Source: Flammeovirga pacifica (GTDB lineage Bacteria > Bacteroidota > Bacteroidia > Cytophagales > Flammeovirgaceae). From it: a stretch of DNA of 64,000 nucleotides. Positions 25,459 to 33,514 of the stretch are shown piece by piece. Made by a program: the position numbers and the translations under genes. How positions within the stretch are numbered: position 1 is the first letter of the stretch; the number at the start of each line of letters is the position of its first letter. The DNA is taken from contig NZ_JRYR02000001.1 of NCBI RefSeq assembly GCF_000807855.2, positions 3,950,489 to 4,014,488 of the forward strand, read 5' to 3'. Under the pieces are notes generated by a model. It did no database searches. It worked only from the letters and a program-made list of their open reading frames with translations, and was not told where the DNA came from.

Positions 25459-28071
25459 ATGAGAAATATCTTATTGGTTTTTTTATTCATTTATTCTTTT
25501 CAATCATTCTCACAAAGTATTAAGGGAACTATCAAAAATGAAAAGGGTGAACCTATAATTGGAGCATCTATTATTGCTTATCAGTTGAGCACTAATACAA
25601 TGCTTTCGTATAGTATTTCTAATGAAAATGGATATTTCGACCTATCAATAAAAGAATTGCAAGATAGTGTTAAAGTGACTGTTCGGTCTCTTGGTTTTGA
25701 ATTATCAGAAAAGGTAATAAAACTTTCTGATGATGGTAAGGAAATTAATTTTCAGTTGACACCTTCTGATATGATATTAAAAGAACTGGAGGTGCAATCT
25801 AAACCAATTACTGAACAGGGAGATACCTTAAACTATAATGTAGAATCTTTTGCTAAGGAAGGAGATGAATCAATAAGTGATGTACTTCAAAGAATGCCGG
25901 GTATTGAGATAAACGATGAAGGAATTATTTCTTATCAAGGCAGAACGATCAATAAATTTTATGTGGAAGGTAAAGACTTAATGGGAAGTCAGTACAGTAT
26001 TACTTCTAAAAACTTACCTCAAAATGCGGTAGCATCTGTGGAAGTATTAAAAGATCATCAACCTATAAAAATGTTAGCAGATGTCGTACATTCTGTTGAT
26101 CCAGCCATTAATATTGTTTTAAAAGAAGGAGTTACTGTAACAGGTAATGCTGAATTGGGTGGGGGTGCACCTTATATTTGGTTTGCGAAGGCATCTCCAA
26201 TGGTATTTAATAAAAAGCATCAAACAGTAAATGTTTTGTCGTCTTCAAATAGTGGACAAGACGAGTTGAGTACTTTTAGTAGTATTAATTTATTTGATTT
26301 TTTAGAGTTTGGATTAATAGAAAGTAAGCCTACATTTTTACTAGGTAATACTCCTCAAGAAAGTTCTTTATTCAAGAAATCAGAATATAACGATCATCAA
26401 ACACATAGTACATCTACTAATTATTTAACAGGACTAGGAAAGGGTGATTTGAAGATCAATATTGATGCATACCATGACACAAGGTTTCAAGATTTATCAT
26501 CGAATACTTATTATTTTATACCCAATGATACCTTAGCTATACATAACCTTCAAAAATCGACATTCACAAATAAATATCTAAAAACTAGATTAACCTACGA
26601 GCATAATTCAGATGAAAACTATTTTAAAAATAGCTTTCATTTTAAAGTTTTGGATAGTAAAGAGAATTCTCAATTTTATCAGAACGAAGAATTAATACCT
26701 CAAACATCATCAAAGAATTTTTATAACGTAGGAAACAAGCTTACTAAGGTAATCAAACTAGGTAATAGTTATTATAAGATGAATGTTTATGCAGAATATA
26801 CGAATTCTCCTGAGCAATTGAATTTTAAAGGCGGTCCACTCATTAATTTACCCTCACAAAATACATTGACTTCCATACAGCAAGAAACACATCAAGATCA
26901 CTTTAAATCTTATGTAGGTACTCATGTGATTAAGCAATGGAAAAACCTTACTTTTAATACAAAGTTAAGTTTAAATTATGATTGGAGGCAGCTTACTTCT
27001 ACACTTCCAAACACTACAGAAGAGGATGCTATATTATATAAGAATGACTTAAACTATATGTCATTTATTCCAAAGATATCTCCATCGATAGATTATAGAT
27101 TTAAAAAATTACATTTTAGTTTAATTCCTAATTTATCGATGCAACTACGAAGTTTACAAAATCATATTTTATCAGAGAAGAGCGAAGTAAATAGCATAGT
27201 GTTTGAGCCAGTATCCTACATCAGTTATGACTTTTTAGGGGTGAAATTAAATGGAGGATATAACTTTAATAATTACTTTACCGAATTACCTCAAATCTAT
27301 AGTGGTATTATTATCAGTAACTTCAATAAAGCCAACCAACAACATATACCAATATTAGAAACAAAGGAGCATTTTTTTAATGGCGGATTTGGATACGAAC
27401 TTATTGCTTTGTCTCTTAATATTTACGGGAACTATGAATACAAATTAACCAATAAGGATTGGATTAGTTCTTATGTTATTAATGAAGATGGGGTGGCTTT
27501 TATGGAGACTCAATCATTTAATGAAAATACAGGTGTACATCAAAAAGTGAAAGGAAATTTTGATTGGTTCTTACTGGGATTAAAAACAACACTGGAAGGA
27601 GATTTTGAAGTAGGACAAAATGAAGAGAATGTCATATTAAATGATGTGGCGAATAGAAATACGAATAAACATTTAAGCTGGGAAGTGTCAATAGATTTTC
27701 CAATCGCTAAAGGCTTGACTTTTTCTTCATATTACAACGAATATATTTCAAATAACATCTATCAAGATTATAATCAGGTAGATTGGTCTCAGAAAATTAT
27801 CGGTGCTGAGCTTCAATTTTCAAAGAAAAGGCACTTGATAAAATGGATCAATAAATGGATTGATCATACTTTTCTTGAAAATCAATTTTTGTATGTTGAT
27901 TTTTCCTATCAATATAAATTTAATAAGAAAACAAGTGTAATAGTAATAGGGCAAAATCTACTTGATCATCAATATTATAATCAAACAACCATGAATGTAT
28001 ATCAAAGTAACCAAACGTATTTTTACCTAAGACCGAGACAAGTGATGGCAAAAGTGAGGTTTGGTTTTTAA
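25459..28071 (+). CDS. TonB-dependent receptor-like outer-membrane protein
   Basis: The start at ATG 25459 (MRNILLVFLFI, cleavage near FSQS) gives 870 aa; a TTG at 25453 adds two residues. An N-terminal carboxypeptidase-regulatory-like domain (about residues 22-105: GTIKNEKGEPIIGASI) precedes a plug (ISDVLQRMPGIEINDEGIISY) and a barrel that ends in a C-terminal aromatic, MAKVRFGF. Receptors of this type import large solutes with TonB energy, but no SusD partner is seen. It forms a unit with the GLPGLI gene, so it is the 'outer membrane beta-barrel' family that travels with GLPGLI proteins. Substrate unknown. Confidence 0.8.
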   Translation: MRNILLVFLFIYSFQSFSQSIKGTIKNEKGEPIIGASIIAYQLSTNTMLSYSISNENGYFDLSIKELQDSVKVTVRSLGFELSEKVIKLSDDGKEINFQLTPSDMILKELEVQSKPITEQGDTLNYNVESFAKEGDESISDVLQRMPGIEINDEGIISYQGRTINKFYVEGKDLMGSQYSITSKNLPQNAVASVEVLKDHQPIKMLADVVHSVDPAINIVLKEGVTVTGNAELGGGAPYIWFAKASPMVFNKKHQTVNVLSSSNSGQDELSTFSSINLFDFLEFGLIESKPTFLLGNTPQESSLFKKSEYNDHQTHSTSTNYLTGLGKGDLKINIDAYHDTRFQDLSSNTYYFIPNDTLAIHNLQKSTFTNKYLKTRLTYEHNSDENYFKNSFHFKVLDSKENSQFYQNEELIPQTSSKNFYNVGNKLTKVIKLGNSYYKMNVYAEYTNSPEQLNFKGGPLINLPSQNTLTSIQQETHQDHFKSYVGTHVIKQWKNLTFNTKLSLNYDWRQLTSTLPNTTEEDAILYKNDLNYMSFIPKISPSIDYRFKKLHFSLIPNLSMQLRSLQNHILSEKSEVNSIVFEPVSYISYDFLGVKLNGGYNFNNYFTELPQIYSGIIISNFNKANQQHIPILETKEHFFNGGFGYELIALSLNIYGNYEYKLTNKDWISSYVINEDGVAFMETQSFNENTGVHQKVKGNFDWFLLGLKTTLEGDFEVGQNEENVILNDVANRNTNKHLSWEVSIDFPIAKGLTFSSYYNEYISNNIYQDYNQVDWSQKIIGAELQFSKKRHLIKWINKWIDHTFLENQFLYVDFSYQYKFNKKTSVIVIGQNLLDHQYYNQTTMNVYQSNQTYFYLRPRQVMAKVRFGF

Positions 28072-28100
28072 TAATTGATGATTAAAAGAAAGGAAGTTTA

Positions 28101-28134
28101 AAAATTATGTAGCTTTAAGCTCTAACATTAATCA
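28101..28134 (+). repeat. Upstream element, copy B
   Basis: Copy of the 24421-24455 element, with AAAATTATGTAGCTTTAAG identical. It ends 8 bp before the ATG of the DNPH1-like gene, so it could carry its promoter -7 element (TAGCTTTA). Confidence 0.6.
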
Positions 28135-28142
28135 AAAAAACA

Positions 28143-28544
28143 ATGAAAATTTACTTTTCTGGTGCTATCCGAGGAGGAAGACAAGATGCCCAATTATATC
28201 AAGAGATTATTGCTCACCTTAAAAATTATGGCGAGGTCTTGACAGAACATATTGGTCAGATGGATTTGCAAGAAGACAACCTATCGGATGTTCAAATTCA
28301 TGATCAGGATATGGCATGGCTTACCGCATCTGATGTGATTATAGCTGATGTGACTGTTCCCTCTTTAGGTGTAGGATATGAAATTGGTAGAGGTTTGGAA
28401 ATGAAAAAACCGATTTATTGTTTTTACCGAGGAGAAAAAACGTCAGCAATGATTTCGGGGTGCCAAGATTTTAAGACGTTTAAGTATGAAACTTTGGAAG
28501 AGGTGAAAGGGTTGATTGATGGGGTGTTTGAAAGTATGGGATAA
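28143..28544 (+). CDS. DNPH1/Rcl-like nucleoside 2-deoxyribosyltransferase family protein
   Basis: The 133-aa protein has FSGAIRGGRQD (residues 5-15), HDQDMAWLTASDVIIADV and SLGVGYEIGRGLEMKKP, with the likely catalytic Glu in GYEIGRG. These match human DNPH1 (Rcl), which splits 2'-deoxynucleoside 5'-monophosphates into base and deoxyribose 5-phosphate and removes modified nucleotides such as hydroxymethyl-dUMP. The length is close to that of a single-domain Rcl. It stands downstream of the TonB receptor with the repeated element between them. Confidence 0.85.
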   Translation: MKIYFSGAIRGGRQDAQLYQEIIAHLKNYGEVLTEHIGQMDLQEDNLSDVQIHDQDMAWLTASDVIIADVTVPSLGVGYEIGRGLEMKKPIYCFYRGEKTSAMISGCQDFKTFKYETLEEVKGLIDGVFESMG

Positions 28545-28621
28545 AAATGGTTTTAGTCTTTATAGAATAGATTCTTTTTAAGTTGTTGTAAAAAAGTAAG
28601 AAAAAATAGTATTTAAGTTGT

Positions 28622-28637
28622 AGTATTATATAATACT
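28622..28637. promoter_or_regulatory. 16-bp perfect palindrome upstream of peptide locus
   Basis: AGTATTATATAATACT is its own reverse complement. It lies in the leader region of the broken HlyD gene. It may be an operator, but AT-rich palindromes also occur by chance. Confidence 0.3.
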
Positions 28638-28715
28638 TTATTCTTTCTTTGATTTATTTAAATTCATTAACAATTTTTGATTTTGTAATAAATTATACTG
28701 TTTAATGATTTAAAA

Positions 28716-29263
28716 ATGAAATTCTTACCTTCTGAGCTGGTTAAGGTAATGATGCCCAACTATTATTCTGAACTAAACAAAACTTCAAAATCAATTTATA
28801 TCAGATTGTTTTTTTTTGTATTTTTTTAGGGTGTCTACCTATAATTAAAGTACCAATAACGGTACAATCTTATGGCATTGTACGTCCTGTACATGAAAAA
28901 TTTCAATTACAATCTCCTTTAACGGAAAAAGTACTTGATATTAAAATTTTTGATAATTCTAATGTAGAGAAAGGTCAAATTTTACTTGTATTGGATACTA
29001 TGGAGTTATTCTTCAAGAAAAAATTCTTTCTAAAACATCATCAATTATTAAATTTAATTAGGAATAAGTTAATTCACAGAGGATATTTTCTGACTAAAAA
29101 TTATGAAGATTATTTGAATGATATTTCTTTTTTGGAAGAGGAAGTTCGAGAGGTTAATGTAGGTAATATGTATCATTCAGGTGTCTCAGGGTATGGAGAT
29201 GCTGTTGGTCCAATTGGAACATTTATTTTTGGTTTTATGGATGGTTTAATAGCTGGAATGTAA
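28716..29263 (+). pseudogene. HlyD-family secretion protein remnant (frameshift, truncated)
   Basis: The frame from ATG 28716 (MKFLPSELVKVMMPNYYSEL) is a typical N-terminus of a HlyD protein of peptide-export loci, with a membrane-segment start (YIRLFFFVFF). It stops at TAG 28827-28829 in a run of Ts (28809-28817, nine Ts; 28821-28827, seven). If one T is added the frame continues as LGCLPIIKVPITVQSYG and the biotinyl-like half IKIFDNSNVEKGQILLVLDT. The rest of a HlyD protein (coiled coil, beta-barrel; usually about 400 aa) is missing. The frame instead runs into a peptide-like tail. It is therefore truncated as well as frameshifted. Confidence 0.7.
29114..29263 (+). CDS. Possible double-glycine-type peptide precursor (Val-Gly variant)
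   Basis: The tail of the HlyD remnant, from TTG 29114, reads as a 17-residue leader ISFLEEEVREVNVG followed by 32 residues rich in Gly (SGYGDAVGPIGTFIFGF, MDGLIAG). The leader aligns with that of the next peptide (EE..L/VN-G), except that the usual -2 Gly is Val (GTA rather than GGA, one base). The mature part resembles small bacteriocin or signalling peptides with GxxxG patterns. It may be a peptide gene joined to HlyD by a deletion. The start codon and the whole assignment are uncertain. Confidence 0.35.
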   Translation: MNDISFLEEEVREVNVGNMYHSGVSGYGDAVGPIGTFIFGFMDGLIAGM

Positions 29264-29274
29264 AATAATTATCT

Positions 29275-29417
29275 ATGATAAAGTTAAAAAATGAAGAACT
29301 CCAATTAATTAATGGAGGATACAATATGAATGACGGTTATACAGTTGGAAGGTAAGCTGCACAGTATGCAAAACTGCAGCGACAATATTAGGGTTAGCAG
29401 CTCTTTTTATTTTATAA
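29275..29417 (+). pseudogene. Broken double-glycine bacteriocin-like peptide gene
   Basis: ATG 29275 opens with MIKLKNEELQLINGG, a textbook double-glycine leader (Gly-Gly at residues 14-15), then YNMNDGYTVGR and a stop TAA at 29353. If that stop is read as Lys or Glu and one A is added to the A-run near 29370, the frame continues as AAQYAKTAATILGLAALF and stops at TAA 29415-29417. That gives a 47-residue precursor of a Gly/Ala-rich helical peptide, as expected for a bacteriocin. So a nonsense change and a frameshift have broken it. The following genes encode a CPBP protease and a second zincin. Confidence 0.6.
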
Positions 29418-29493
29418 TCGGAAAACTCTGTTTTTATTGAAATTCTATGAAAATAGAGTTTATTTATTGTTAGACATATCATTAGGAAAATCC

Positions 29494-30135
29494 ATGATAA
29501 AGTATTTTAATTCATCTTATTTAGCAAAATTAGATCGTTCTGAAACATTTTTTTTGATATTCAAAATATTATTTTTCTTTATATTTTTTAGTTTTATTAA
29601 AGGGATATATCTCGTTCATTTTTTAGGACAGGAGAATAACAATTTTATGTATGGAGAATATAGTTATGCAACTATTTTGTTATTAGGTACTGTGTGGGCT
29701 CCCTTAAAAGAAGAATTCACTTTCCGTTATTTTTTAGATAAAAAGAAATATACTGCCGTTATTAGTTTTTCTCTTTTTGTAGCAACTGTTTTATTGATAA
29801 TTACCAAAATGATTTTTTCTATTGGTACGTTAAGTTATCTTCTATTTTGTATTTATGCTATAATTATATCACCGGCTGTTTATTATTTTGTTTTAACTAA
29901 ACGATATGTATGGAATGAGAATAACATTTTATATTCTTCAGTATTATTTGGTTTGGTTCATTTAAGTAATTTTAATCAGGATCAATTTACATTAATTGAA
30001 TATTATCCATATTTAATTTTTTATATAATTTCTATTTCCTTCATGGGTTATATTTTTGCAATCATAAGAATACGTTTTGGTATGAAGTATAATTTACTAA
30101 TTCATTCACTATTTAATCTATTAGTCTTTATTTAA
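29494..30135 (+). CDS. CPBP-family intramembrane metalloprotease
   Basis: The start at ATG 29494 (MIKYFNSSYL, 213 aa) is preferred to an upstream TTG at 29437. It is very hydrophobic with about seven membrane segments. The three CPBP motifs are intact: EEFTFR (near residue 80, EExxxR), FGLVH (FxxxH) and the final HSLFN (HxxxN/B). CPBP proteases often lie in bacteriocin loci, where they process peptides or give immunity. Base use is very AT-rich, more than in the flanking genes. It sits between the broken peptide gene and a frameshifted zincin. Confidence 0.8.
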   Translation: MIKYFNSSYLAKLDRSETFFLIFKILFFFIFFSFIKGIYLVHFLGQENNNFMYGEYSYATILLLGTVWAPLKEEFTFRYFLDKKKYTAVISFSLFVATVLLIITKMIFSIGTLSYLLFCIYAIIISPAVYYFVLTKRYVWNENNILYSSVLFGLVHLSNFNQDQFTLIEYYPYLIFYIISISFMGYIFAIIRIRFGMKYNLLIHSLFNLLVFI

Positions 30136-30212
30136 GGGGTAATGATAAAAATAATGATACTACAAATTTTATGTCTGTGAGCTGAAATCTATGAAGTTTT
30201 ATTTCTATTAGA

Positions 30213-30783
30213 ATGACAAAACAGAATATCAAAATACACCATTCAGAAGTACAAGAATTTGTGAAAAACAGATTTACTAACAAAAATCTATTTATAAAAT
30301 CACTAATACTCTTTGAGAAAGTTGGTGTATTAATATTTATAATTCTTTTTGTTTATGCTTTGATCCTTTTTATGAATGGTCAATTCTTACCAGTTACTTT
30401 TTTAGGTTTTTCTATATTTTTTTCTTTTTCATTATTAATTGTCATACATGAATTAATACACTATTTAGGGTATTTAATTCTATGGAAAAAAGATGCATAT
30501 ATAGGTAAAGTAAAGGGACAATTATTATTTTATGTTACTACAAAAAAAAGTAAACGGTTATCAGTATCTTTTTATTGCATTATTACCATGTATCTTGATA
30601 AGTTTATTTTGTCTAATTGCCATTTTATATAATGCCGATTTATGCTTTTTTACTATACCGATTCTTATATTAAATTTCACCTTTAGTAAAGGTGATTTTG
30701 CCTTTTCTGATTTTGTGATTCAAAATAATGTAGCAAATTTTGAATTAAGAAATGTAGGAGAAGAAATTATAATCGAATATTAA
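30213..30783 (+). pseudogene. DUF3267-like zincin, frameshifted
   Basis: The first part (30213-30632) gives membrane segments and the metal motif HELIH (HExxH) near residue 85. The second (from about 30532, other frame) gives LFIALLPCILISLFCLIA and ends EEIIIEY. They join at an A-run (about 30541-30548, eight As) within KKSKRL/QKKVNGY, where one A more or less would fuse them into a 190-aa DUF3267-like protein. DUF3267 genes neighbour CPBP proteases in peptide loci. The frameshift is seen in the sequence; whether it is real or a sequencing slip is open. Confidence 0.6.
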
Positions 30784-30963
30784 AAACTCAAACTAATACA
30801 GTGGAACATCTCAAAAGCTATTTTTCCCTTTTCTAAACGTCATCCTATTTATCATTATCGACTGAATGCTAATTTTATTTCTTATTTGATTTATAATAAG
30901 AATAGTAAAGTCAAAATTATTGCAGATGATACGGATACAACTATAATTTCCTTAAATCAATAA
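30784..30963 (+). pseudogene. Possible gene remnant without start codon
   Basis: After the stop at 30781-30783 the same frame is open for 59 codons to TAA 30961-30963, with QWNISKAIFPFSKRHPIYHY and a tail DDTDTTIISLNQ. There is no ATG, GTG or TTG near its start. It could be a readthrough tail or the 3' remnant of a further gene of the locus. I do not recognise it. Confidence 0.3.
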
Positions 30964-30981
30964 AACTTTAGAATACGAAAA

Positions 30982-31018
30982 AAACCGTTGAGAGATTTAA
31001 AAATCAACCCAACGGTTT
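30982..31018 (-). terminator. Terminator of caspase-like gene
   Basis: AAACCGTTG (30982-30990) pairs with CAACGGTTT (31010-31018), and on the minus strand a T-run follows. It lies just past the stop of the caspase-like gene. Confidence 0.7.
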
Positions 31019-31051
31019 CCTTATTTATAAACTATTAGTTATTCTAAAAAC

Positions 31052-33289
31052 TTATTTTTCACACGATTCAAAGACTTTTGAACTAATGCTCCAAACCGTC
31101 TCAACTCTTCTCGGCTTCATGCTTAAACCTCTAGTGTTGGTATTGATACTCCCTAGAAGATCAGAAAGTGCGTTGGGAGTTTCTCCTCTAGACTGACTTC
31201 TAACACCATCCACATTAAATAACATTTCAGCATTTGGAATAGCTTCCTCAGAAGCAAGTAGAAACATTTTATCTACACCAGACCCTGAAACAGTAAAATC
31301 AATATATTGTCCTTCGAGATTGACAGGCACTACATCTTTAGCATAACCTTCTAAAATATTATCCGATTTATTATCCGAAAAGTTGTACGGTAGTACCAAT
31401 TGCATTCCACCATCGTTATCGATAATAAATACATAAAGGAACATATTCTGTTTTTTCCAATTAGAGAATAGAGGTGTATTTTTCTTAAAAGCCAATCTCA
31501 TATTTTGTCCCTCATAAACTTTCCCTTCATCAATTACTTCATTATTATCTAAATTGATAAGACATAAATCGTAAGGGAAGGCCATTTTTGATGGAGATTG
31601 AAGAGTCATCCACTTTTTAGCAGCACCAATTTTTTGAGCTTGACTTTCTAAATTAAACACAAAGTTTCTTGATGATGCATTTTGAGGATCAGCATATAAA
31701 GGCAATGTTCTAGTTTCATTGTCCTGAGAAGCATCAGCTGATAATAATACCCAAGAGTAGGCTAAATTATTTTGATTATCAAAACCAGATAAATTATATA
31801 ATGCTTCGTTTTCATTAGAAGTGATTTGAGTTGATGTCTCTTCTAATGCTTTTATAACAGCTGCTGATTTACTTTTTGATAAAGGAAGTTGAATTGCGAT
31901 AGGATCTTTTTTAGTACCACCCAATTTTTTAAGCATGCTTTCTAAGTTTTTCTGATCAAAAGAAGAAGCAGTACTTTGATTAGCATTTTGATCTGTCATT
32001 ACCCATTGATCGTTGGTTTTCTGGTAAGCCAAAGTAAAACGATGTGTTTCCCATGGTTTAACAATTGCCATCGAACTAGATAAAGAATGAATGATGCTAG
32101 AATAGTTAGTTAATTGTGCATCCGTAAATTCACTTGTTGGAAGGAATACTTTAAGATTAGCCGTTCCTTTATGTACAAGGGTTTTAATTTCGAAGGCATC
32201 TCCTTCTTTTATATTAGAAAGCTGTCCTTTGGTTACTTTAGCATAGGAATTAGTCATACCGTCTAAAAGGGTAATTTCAATTTCATTGCCATTATCATCA
32301 CTCAGAATACTTCCTTTTGTTAACTGTAAAGCAGCTCCACCTAGTATTTTTAATTCCCCATTGGTTCCGTTAATTTTTTCTACAAAGAATAACGGTGAGT
32401 CAGAAGTAGCAACTACTTCACCAAATAAAGAGGTTTTCATACGACTTTCATCTCCTTCAAAAGTAGGTGTTTGTGCTTTGCCACTAAACCTTAATAAAGA
32501 GCGAATTCTTTTTTCTAAAGTGACTACATTTTCTTGAGCAGGAGAAGCATTGATCGCTTTTAAGAATGCATCTGTAAATGCCCCTTGTGGCAAACCTTCT
32601 TGGTTTACTGTTTCAGAAGCCAATTCGTTATTTTGAGCAGCAGAAATGATTAATGCACCTTGTGTAGAAGGCGGTATTGTTTTAGCTACTTTTGATTTGA
32701 TATCAGGAAAAGTATAATTCAAACTTCTTGTCACAGGGGCAGGTGATGCTCCCGAACTTGCTCCTCTAGAAACAGAACCACTATGACAACTATCAAAAAT
32801 TGTCGTTAGTTTAGCTTGTTTTTTTGTGATACCGAGAAAGTACTTATTAAGCTCAATATCTAAAATATAATTTTGATCTCCTTTGTAGGCATCAGAAGGT
32901 ACAATACACTCTTGCATTTTATCTGCCTCAAAATGAAGACTATTTTCTACTTGAGATCCATGCCCTGCATAATAAACAAATACAATGTCTCCTTTTTTAG
33001 ATTGATCAACCAACCATTGGAACGAGGCTTTTAGCTCAGCCATAGTGGTTTTATTAGGCGCATCTAGTAAACGTATCTCATCAAACTGATATTTACATTT
33101 GAGTACATTGGCCATTGCGTTGGCATCTCTAACTGCACCATTTAGATTTTTCCAAGTAATTTTTTGAGCCACCTGTTCTGTTGGGACATAGGTGTCAATA
33201 CCAATAACAAGAGCAATTTTTTTGGCTTCTACTTGGAATGAAAATGCCAAGAATATAGTTAATATGTATAAGGTAGAATAGTTTTTCAT
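31052..33289 (-). CDS. Secreted caspase-like (peptidase C14) protein
   Basis: The 745-aa protein has a signal peptide (cleavage near QVEAK) and an N-terminal caspase domain with the catalytic dyad His110 in VYYAGHGSQ and Cys168 in TIFDSCHSGS. A long C-terminal part includes the DUF4384-like segment NMRLAFKKNTPLF and SGVDKMFLLASEEA (about residues 590-700), a sensor-like domain seen in bacterial metacaspases. Homologues cleave after Arg or Lys. It should act in the periplasm or outside. Its neighbours are a decayed peptide locus and thrC, so context says nothing about the substrate. Confidence 0.85.
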   Translation of the reverse strand: MKNYSTLYILTIFLAFSFQVEAKKIALVIGIDTYVPTEQVAQKITWKNLNGAVRDANAMANVLKCKYQFDEIRLLDAPNKTTMAELKASFQWLVDQSKKGDIVFVYYAGHGSQVENSLHFEADKMQECIVPSDAYKGDQNYILDIELNKYFLGITKKQAKLTTIFDSCHSGSVSRGASSGASPAPVTRSLNYTFPDIKSKVAKTIPPSTQGALIISAAQNNELASETVNQEGLPQGAFTDAFLKAINASPAQENVVTLEKRIRSLLRFSGKAQTPTFEGDESRMKTSLFGEVVATSDSPLFFVEKINGTNGELKILGGAALQLTKGSILSDDNGNEIEITLLDGMTNSYAKVTKGQLSNIKEGDAFEIKTLVHKGTANLKVFLPTSEFTDAQLTNYSSIIHSLSSSMAIVKPWETHRFTLAYQKTNDQWVMTDQNANQSTASSFDQKNLESMLKKLGGTKKDPIAIQLPLSKSKSAAVIKALEETSTQITSNENEALYNLSGFDNQNNLAYSWVLLSADASQDNETRTLPLYADPQNASSRNFVFNLESQAQKIGAAKKWMTLQSPSKMAFPYDLCLINLDNNEVIDEGKVYEGQNMRLAFKKNTPLFSNWKKQNMFLYVFIIDNDGGMQLVLPYNFSDNKSDNILEGYAKDVVPVNLEGQYIDFTVSGSGVDKMFLLASEEAIPNAEMLFNVDGVRSQSRGETPNALSDLLGSINTNTRGLSMKPRRVETVWSISSKVFESCEK

Positions 33290-33406
33290 AAGGAATCAGG
33301 AATATCACAATTTTAAATCAAATTGTTTGAAACATCTAAATTACAAAAAAAAATAACGGTAATAAGGTAAATTTCATTGTAAAAAGATTATTAAACCTTA
33401 CGTTTT

Positions 33407-33437
33407 GTTGAGATATTTTAGAAAATACGTATATTTG
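33407..33437 (+). promoter_or_regulatory. Promoter of thrC
   Basis: GTTG (33407-33410), a 19-bp spacer and TATATTTG (33430-33437) match the -33 and -7 elements. A 10-bp hairpin (TTTTCAATAA at 33447-33456 with TTATTGAAAA at 33471-33480) lies in the leader; there is no clear U-tract, so I do not call it a terminator. Confidence 0.6.
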
Positions 33438-33514
33438 CTTATGATATTTTCAATAAACACCCATTCATTCTTATTGAAAATCGAAAAATTGTAGGAGTGC
33501 GAAAAGAGAGTAAG

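Noticed and set aside
28622-28637. 16-bp palindrome as a definite operator
   Set aside because: AT-rich palindromes occur by chance; no second copy was noticed. It is kept only as a low-confidence site.
31052-33289. Caspase-like protein as part of a defence island with the peptide locus
   Set aside because: It has a signal peptide, its own terminator and lies on the opposite strand; no defence partner is seen.
33441-33494. 17-aa leader frame before thrC as a threonine attenuator peptide
   Set aside because: It has only one Thr codon (and three Ile codons) and no terminator-antiterminator pair; the hairpin at 33447-33480 lacks a U-tract.
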